A DNA stretch of 64,000 nt, taken from NCBI GenBank assembly GCA_027625915.1, contig JANTQA010000036.1, positions 1,235,501 through 1,299,500 of the forward strand. Direction: 5' to 3'. Shown in pieces: positions 57,943-64,000 of this stretch. Under the pieces are notes generated by a model. It saw nothing but the letters and a program-made list of their open reading frames with translations. It was not told where the DNA came from and ran no database searches. Within the stretch, counting starts at the first letter, position 1. Every line of letters begins with the position of its first letter. This DNA is from Anaeramoeba flamelloides (lineage: Eukaryota > Metamonada > Anaeramoebidae). A program made the position numbers and the translations under genes.

Positions 57943-58234
57943 CCGAAAGGTAATAAAGTTATTGTTTAAACAAGGATATAATTAAACCCGATATATTAGA
58001 ATTCATATATCAACTTTACAGAGAAATTTATTATCATTTTGAAAAGAGTTCATCTTTCCCAATTAAATTTTCTGTCAAATACTCTGATTATTGTTTTTTG
58101 TGGTTTTTTGTAACAAAAAGAAAAAGAAATACTTGTAAAAATTTTTTATTTGGAAGAAATCTCATCATTCGTAATTCCAGAAAGTAATTATGAACAAAGA
58201 CCATTGAAAGTTTCAATCTTATTTATTTATTTAT

Positions 58235-58632
58235 TTCTTTATAGAAAGGAGTAATTAAAGAAAAATCATCAAAAAAAAAAGAAAAGAAGAAAAATAATTA
58301 AAATATATATATAAAATAAATTTATCATTTTCATGAACAAATAGAAACTATCCACGTCCTGAATACTCAGGAGGAGAAAAACCCGATAGAAATTTTATCG
58401 GTTAAAGATAAAAATTCCACATTACGTGATTAATAATTGGTATTCCACGAATCTCAGGAGTGGGGGATCTGGGTGCCTGAATTTATATATTTTTTATTTT
58501 TTAATAGATTTTTTGTTTTCACTTTATTTTTATTATTTTTTCTTTATTACCTTAATTTTTCTAACCATAAGAGCTTTGATTAAAAATATCCCGACAAGCG
58601 CAGTAAATTTCAGAATTTTGATTAGTCATGTT
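58235..58632 (+). repeat. ~400 bp dispersed repeat with internal hairpins, copy 2
   Basis: Same order of landmarks as 19508-19905: GAAAGGAGTAATTAAAG, CGTCCTGAATACTCAGGAGG, GATAGAAATTTTATCGG, ATTCCACGAATCTCAGG and ATAAGAGCTTTGATTA. The hairpin parts (CCTGA...TCAGG, GATA...TATC) keep pairing in both copies although bases differ. Confidence 0.65.
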
Positions 58633-58754
58633 AAAGAGTTTCTGTGTATTTTTTCTAAGAATAATTTTAAAGTTTAAATCTAATTAAAAAAATACATGAA
58701 AAATAAATCAAAAATTAAATCATGTTAGATCGAAAAAAATGATCATTTATTTTA

Positions 58755-58951
58755 CAGTAAGTTCCACTTTTAAGTCACAAACTTTAAACAAAAATTTAAG
58801 GCACAATAAAATCTCAAATAAAGGCACATTTTTTGGAATTTTTTTTTTTACCTCTATTTTACTAGAATTTCAATTTATAAGCCTTAATTTGAGATTTTTA
58901 ATGTGCATTAAATTTAGTTGAAAATTTGTCACTTTTAGTTGGAACTGACTG
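58755..58951. mobile_element. Palindromic TA-target MITE, copy 5
   Basis: 197 bp, CAGTAAGTTCCAC to TTGGAACTGACTG, flanked by TA (58753-58754, 58952-58953). More diverged than copies 2 and 4. Confidence 0.85.
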
Positions 58952-59690
58952 TATTCATAAATATTTTGTAAATTTCCTGAAATTTAAAAGATTAGTCAAT
59001 ATTTTTTTTCAAACACAAAGAGTATAAACAAGGAAACGTTTGTATTAAAATCAGTTGTTTGATAATATTTTTATTTTTATTTTTTTTTTTATTATTATTT
59101 GAATTATTAATTCGGATTACGTTTTATTTGTTTGAAAATCTTTAAAAAATTAAGAAATAATTGTAAAATCTATTTGATATATTTAATTTTTAGGTTGTTA
59201 ATTACCCACTGAAAAAATTAAGATCGAGTATTTAATTATTGAATCAAAATAATTCAATTGAAAAGTATTTCTTTAGGTTATTAGTTGATTTTTCCAGGTT
59301 TTCAAAAAAGTATTTTGGAGAAAATATTAATTTGATTGTTTAGTTTTTTTTAACATTTGATTTTTATAATTTTATTCGAAAAAATTGATTCCAAGTCTTT
59401 GTTCCTTAAATCAATAAATTATTTTAAGTTTAAAATAATTTATATATTTTTTTTTGAAATTAACAAGATTTTTTATCATGGGTTTATTTTAGAACTTAGT
59501 CGTTTTCTTTTTAAAGTGTATTTTTGTACATCCTTCAAAAATAATAAGATTTCTTTGTTCTTTCAAGTAATTTATAATTTTTTTTGAACAATTCAGAAAT
59601 ATGTTGAATTTTGAACTTTTCAAAAATGAGAAAAAAGGATCAAGACTTTTTAAAACAATAATTCATTTCTGAAAATAGCTTAGAAAGTAA

Positions 59691-60103
59691 GTTTGGTATT
59701 GTAGTTATCATATTTTTACTTTGTTTTTCAATTTCAAGATGCGGTAAAATTTTTTTGGTTTTGCATTAAATTTACTTGAAGATTTATTTTTAGTTTATGA
59801 GTGACTGAATTCAAGTTAAACCATTTGAGAAATTTTTTTAAAAAGCTTTGGAAACAGGAGAAGAATTAGTTTATCCCTTTGAATCCAAAAAAAAACTTTC
59901 AAAATAACTTTTGAATACCGGAGTGGTGTGTTGTATCAATTCAAAGTGTCTTGTCTTTCAATTTCTTCATAAACATTAATATGTGAATTTGAAAAGTTTC
60001 AAAAACAAGAAAAAAAAAAAGATTTGAAAAACAAATTTTCCTATTTAAAATTCATTTTTTTATCAAAAACTTACTTTTTTATTTAATTTAAATAAACTAA
60101 GAA
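59691..60103. other. Upstream region of the Rac gene
   Basis: AT-rich; it must contain the promoter. The start codon follows an A-rich leader (AAATAAACTAAGAA). No specific element can be named. Confidence 0.4.
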
Positions 60104-60685
60104 ATGAGATCAATCAAATGTGTAGTTGTTGGAGATGGAGCTGTTGGTAAAACATGTTTATTAATTAGTTACACAACAAATGCCTTTCCAGGTGAATACA
60201 TCCCAACTGTATTTGATAACTATTCTGCAAATGTGATGGTTGATGGAGAACCAATCAACTTGGGGCTTTGGGATACAGCAGGGCAAGAAGATTACGATAG
60301 GCTAAGGCCATTGTCGTACCCACAAACAGATGTCTTTTTAATTTGCTTCTCTTTGATTTCCCCATCATCATTTGAAAATGTCAAAGCTAAGTGGGTGCAA
60401 GAAATTTCTCATCATTGCCCAGGTGTTACAAAAATCCTTGTTGGAACCAAATTGGATCTTCGAGACGACCAAGACACCATCCTTAAACTTAAAGAAAAGA
60501 ACCTCAATCCAATCTCTTATCAAGATGGAATGAAATTGAGCAAAGAAATTGGTGCAGTCAAATACATCGAATGCTCTGCTTTGACCCAAAAGAACTTGAA
60601 GGCTGTTTTTGATGAAGCAATTAGAGCCGTTTTGTCGCCACCAAAACCTGAAAAAAAGAAAGGCGGAGGATGCTCAATCCTCTAA
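60104..60685 (+). CDS. Rac-family small GTPase
   Basis: 193 residues, colinear with human Rac1. P-loop GDGAVGKT (10-17), switch [18 protein letters not shown] with Thr35, [15 protein letters not shown] with Gln61, TKLDLRDD for guanine recognition, ECSAL, and the tail [13 protein letters not shown] ending in a CAAX box whose final Leu predicts geranylgeranylation. Rac GTPases act at the plasma membrane as GTP-dependent switches for actin, phagocytosis and migration. Every catalytic and effector residue looks intact. The gene is intronless. Its first 20 residues and the [20 protein letters not shown] block are near-identical to the Rho-BTB protein at 15334, marking them as paralogues. Very sure. 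Confidence 0.95.
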   Translation: MRSIKCVVVGDGAVGKTCLLISYTTNAFPGEYIPTVFDNYSANVMVDGEPINLGLWDTAGQEDYDRLRPLSYPQTDVFLICFSLISPSSFENVKAKWVQEISHHCPGVTKILVGTKLDLRDDQDTILKLKEKNLNPISYQDGMKLSKEIGAVKYIECSALTQKNLKAVFDEAIRAVLSPPKPEKKKGGGCSIL

Positions 60686-61485
60686 ATTTGAAATCTTGAT
60701 TTTTTTCTCTTTTTCTTTTTCTCACTTTTTATGATTTACATTAAAATCTGTTTTCATAAATAAAATGAATTATTTTTCCCATAATTTCCCTTTTTTGTTT
60801 TCAGTTTTATCGAGTTAGCAGATAACTCTTTTAAATTTAAAGTTTGTTTTTCAGAAGATCTTCAATTGTTTATCAAAACGGCCCTTTGTCAATTTAAAAA
60901 CTCTAATTTTCAAATTTTTTTCAGTTATTTGGATACCACAGTAGATACTAATTCCCATGTTTTTGTGTTTTATAATTTTTAGAGAGGACTAAAATGTTTT
61001 TTTTGGAAATTTTGATGGAACAATTGTTGTTTTTGAGCTTAAACTCTTTGTAGGTGTTGAAAAAATTGTGAATTTTTTTTTGGTTTGAAAGTTATTCGTT
61101 GTTCGAATATTACTTTTTTTTTTAGTGTTGTTTAATTACAAAGGAAATTATTTTCAAATAAATAGAAATTGTTTCAAAAAATTTTGTTTTCCTTTTTGTG
61201 TTTAATAAAGAGGTTTTGCTTCAATTTGTGATCTCTTTTTGATCAAGAATATTCCAAAATGATGTGAATATTTGATCCTATTGATAATCCAAATATCAGT
61301 AAGACTGTTTTTTGTCTTAAACTTTCCAGAATTGATTTTTTCGTCTGAAAATTTTGAGAAAAAAGTTCACAGGCTTCAAAGTCGAACATTTTATTTCTTT
61401 TAGTTTTATTCCAACTTTCTTAAGAAGTAAATTGTCAATCAATGAAACAGTACTTAAAAAGAGGGTTTTTACAATTTTTTTTGAT
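60686..61485. other. Rac 3' flank and spacer
   Basis: T-rich 3' region, then AT-rich spacer before the tRNA. No other feature seen. Confidence 0.4.
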
Positions 61486-61556
61486 GAATAGGTAGCTCAA
61501 TGGTAGAGTGGTAAACTGCAGATTTATTGGTGGGGGTTCGAGTCCCTCCCTATTCA
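61486..61556 (+). tRNA. tRNA-Cys(GCA)
   Basis: Folds as a full cloverleaf: acceptor GAATAGG/CCTATTC, D arm GCTC/GAGT, anticodon stem GTAAA/TTTAT with loop CTGCAGA (anticodon GCA), a 4-base variable loop, and T arm GGGGG-TTCGAGT-CCCTC. No intron. A T run within ~10 bases downstream fits RNA polymerase III termination. The base after the acceptor stem is A, whereas eukaryotic tRNA-Cys usually has U there. Confidence 0.9.
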
Positions 61557-62093
61557 TTATTGTTTTTTATTCTATTATTTTTTTTGTTTAAGGTCATTAA
61601 TTTAAACTCATGTAATCTCAAAACGCAAATATCCTCACAAGAAATTTTTTTTTTCAAATACAAGTTTATGTGATTTTTCAGAAATGAAAACAATTACATC
61701 TAAAAAAGTTTCAACTTAAGGGATTAGTGTATCTCAAGGAGAAATCTAGGATCAAAGTATGTTGTTATTAGCGTCTAATAAAATTAGTATTACCTCGTTT
61801 AACTGTCTCTAAAAAATCGATTAGTCAAGTAATACTATTTGTTGATATCCATCAATTAAAAATGATTGTATTCGGTAAAAAAATAACAATTTAAGAAAAA
61901 AAATCTACAAATATGACACAAATTTAAAGGTTGAATCTTCCTTATTCAGACTTATGAAGTTGAAAAATATACCCCTCTTAAATTTGTAGCCAAATGTAGA
62001 TTAACTCCTAAAAAAAAGTATTTTTTATCAGAAAATTAAATAATTAACCATTAAAAAGAAAATTTTAACAAACTATTTCAGAAATATTAGAAA
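61557..62093. other. Intergenic, AT-rich
   Basis: No gene or repeat recognised. Confidence 0.4.
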
Positions 62094-62622
62094 TAAACCC
62101 CATTCCAAGAATTTGGACACACCCAAAATCAAAAATAGACAAAAAAAACCCAATTTATTGTATTTTTCCAAACTTAATTTAAAATAACATCTATTTACCC
62201 AGTATTAATGTTTTAATAAGTAATCACTTTAATCCAAATAAAAGAAAAAAATATAAAACTCAAAAATAAAAAATAGGTATGTCCAAAATAATGCAACGAG
62301 CTGAACAAAAAATGTATTTGTAAATTTGTTGAAATTTCACCAATAATTATTGATCGATCAAATGATAAGATAACATCGGCCAATTGTATGTGATTTTCCA
62401 ATTTAACAAACTCAACACATAATCTTCTATCAAACATTGAAAAAAAATCCAGATCTAACGAAATAGATTAAGTAACTGCCAAAAAGGAAATGAAAACAAA
62501 ACAAAAAAGACAAAAAATGAAATAGTTTGTAAATCAAAATTCTTTCCAAATTGGATTTAAAGTGTCGTAATGCTGTTCTTTCAACTGTTTAAACCGTGTC
62601 CAAATTTTTGGAATGTTGTTTA
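62094..62622 (-). mobile_element. ~530 bp deleted Tc1/mariner-like element, copy 2
   Basis: 529 bp, ends AAACCCCATTCCAAGAATTT and, on the other strand, AAACAACATTCCAAAAATTT, then GGACAC on both. The minus-strand frame 62437-62213 begins MFDRRLCVEFVKLENHIQLA then DVILSFDRSIIIGEIS, which resembles a transposase N-terminal helix-turn-helix. It is better preserved than copy 1. Confidence 0.75.
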
Positions 62623-64000
62623 TATTGATCTTGCAAATATCTTTATAAAAAATGATACAAAATTAATTCATTCTCTGGGTTTTTATGTTGATGATTAAGA
62701 AGTTAATCTTTGAAATAACAAAATTAAAAAAATGGTTTCTTTTACAAGTTCTAAAATGATGAATTAAATACAGGAATACTATTATTTGGGTTTCTATTTT
62801 GAGATTTGGAAAAGGAATTTTAAAAAAAAAAAATTTCAAAAATGAAAATTTATAATAGTGATTATTACGGTTATTTCCCAATTAATAAATGAAATTTTTA
62901 TTTCAATTTCCAAAACGAATATTAATTATAACTGTAACTATCAAATTAACTGAGGAAAAATTTTGTCTCAGAGTTCAACTCAGGAAGTTTCATCTATTGC
63001 CCAAAAATATCATTTCTAAACAGTTTTGTAGAGATCTTTGGATTTTCTTCAACTGATAAACTATAAAAATATTTTGGAGAATAATAACTAAAAATTTTCA
63101 TTTATTAATTGGATTATAATAGTAGTCAAAAATGTAAGAATTTATTGTGTAATAACATATATTATAGATTTTTTAGAGTTATTTGAAACATGGTAGTAAA
63201 AATTAATATCATTTTCACCCAATCACAACATACTTTAATTATAGAGAAATCAATGGCGATACTAATTCCTTAAGGAATATTCAAATTTCATGTTATGACA
63301 ATATAACTTTCAGGTCCAAAAAATTTTTTGGCTCCTAAAAATAATATATTGTTTTGAAATCTTATTAAAATTTATAATTTTTATGTTTTTTTTTCGAAAA
63401 TTTTACTGTCTTCTAAAAATCATTTTCTTAATTTATATTCTTGATAAATTTAATTATACTGTTAAAAATTACAATCCCTCCCACTCCACTTCAGTTCCTC
63501 TTCGTTTCCTAACGTAATATAGTTTATTTATGGGTGTTAATATAAGCTATTTCCAAAAAAGTGGGGCAAATTTATTTTCAAATATATTTATTAAACCCAA
63601 TCTTCAAAAAAGTATTTAAATATACAAAATCATTAAATACCGTTTATAGATTTCTTGTAATAATTCAATTTGTTTTAGTATTATATTACATAAATAAAAG
63701 ATATTAAATTTTCTGATCTCTGTTTTAATCTGATATTTTTTAGGGTTGAAAAATTGGTGTTAATTATTTGATTTTTGGTTGAAAAAATCGTTTTTATAAC
63801 TTTTTTAATCTCAATGAATTCTTATATATAATTGAAAACATATAACTGTGTTTTATTGTTTAAAAAATCAATTTTATCTTTTCCATATTTCCAGTTTTTT
63901 TTTGAAATTGGTCGTTCATTGTTTTTCACCCAAAAAAGTGCTATTTTTTTTTTTTCATTTTTTGGAAATATTTCATCCAATATATTTTGAAATAAATACC
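62623..64000. other. Intergenic to the right edge
   Basis: No gene, RNA or bounded repeat recognised. TTCCTCTTCGTTTCCTAACG near 63494 is the only less AT-rich patch. Confidence 0.4.

Larger units (their letters stand above)
57943..59690 (+). repeat. ~1.2 kb dispersed repeat, copy 2, with two nested inserts
   Basis: Aligns with 27143-28400 from CCGAAAGGTAATAAAG to CAATAATTCATTTC. It is interrupted by the ~400 bp repeat at 58235-58632 and by a MITE at 58755-58951. It shows the empty site for MITE copy 2. Confidence 0.6.

Overview
The window reads as nuclear DNA of a very AT-rich, intron-bearing unicellular eukaryote, most likely an amoeboid protist. Reasons: short GT-AG introns (105-116 bp in a ribosomal protein gene), TAA/TAG stops in the standard code, a Rac-type Rho GTPase and a Rho-BTB fusion, poly-Q/poly-N and Lys/Glu-rich tracts, a nuclear-type tRNA and no operons. 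Dictyostelids and Anaeramoeba-like amoebae share this mix; the sequence alone does not decide between them.

Genes are sparse: about nine protein genes plus one good tRNA in 64 kb. Left to right they are a Mei2-like RNA-binding protein entering from the left edge (1-1778, +); an orphan 390-residue protein (7615-8787, +); a Rho-BTB protein (15334-17505, +); ribosomal protein eS10 in three exons (23075-23901, +); a protein with a tyrosine-recombinase-like catalytic region and a charged tail (35952-37328, -); an orphan helical protein (44030-44554, +); a long coiled-coil protein (47242-48813, -); an orphan basic-tailed protein (53356-53817, -); a Rac GTPase (60104-60685, +); and tRNA-Cys(GCA) (61486-61556, +). 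Neighbours are unrelated in function. The one visible link is that the Rho-BTB GTPase domain and the Rac gene share near-identical P-loop and switch II stretches, so they are paralogues, one canonical and one with an altered switch I.

The rest is a graveyard of nested DNA transposons and MITEs. By comparing copies I can define: a 195-198 bp palindromic TA-target MITE in five copies; a ~1.65 kb TTAA-target element in four copies, one of which keeps a piece of a PD-(D/E)XK (PDDEXK_2-like) coding region; a ~490 bp TIR family whose ends contain TGGACA; a ~530 bp TIR family with a transposase-N-terminus-like remnant; a ~560 bp TIR family; Tc1/mariner C-terminal transposase remnants at two loci; an ~80 bp hairpin family; a ~400 bp repeat; and one retroposed insert with poly(A) and an 18-bp target duplication. 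Several insertions can be ordered by empty-site comparison.

The most unusual arrangement is at 13964-20315: the intact Rho-BTB gene sits between two ~1.2 kb inverted copies of the same sequence, forming a ~6.35 kb foldback-like unit. Coordinates of repeat ends were read by eye and may be off by several bases.
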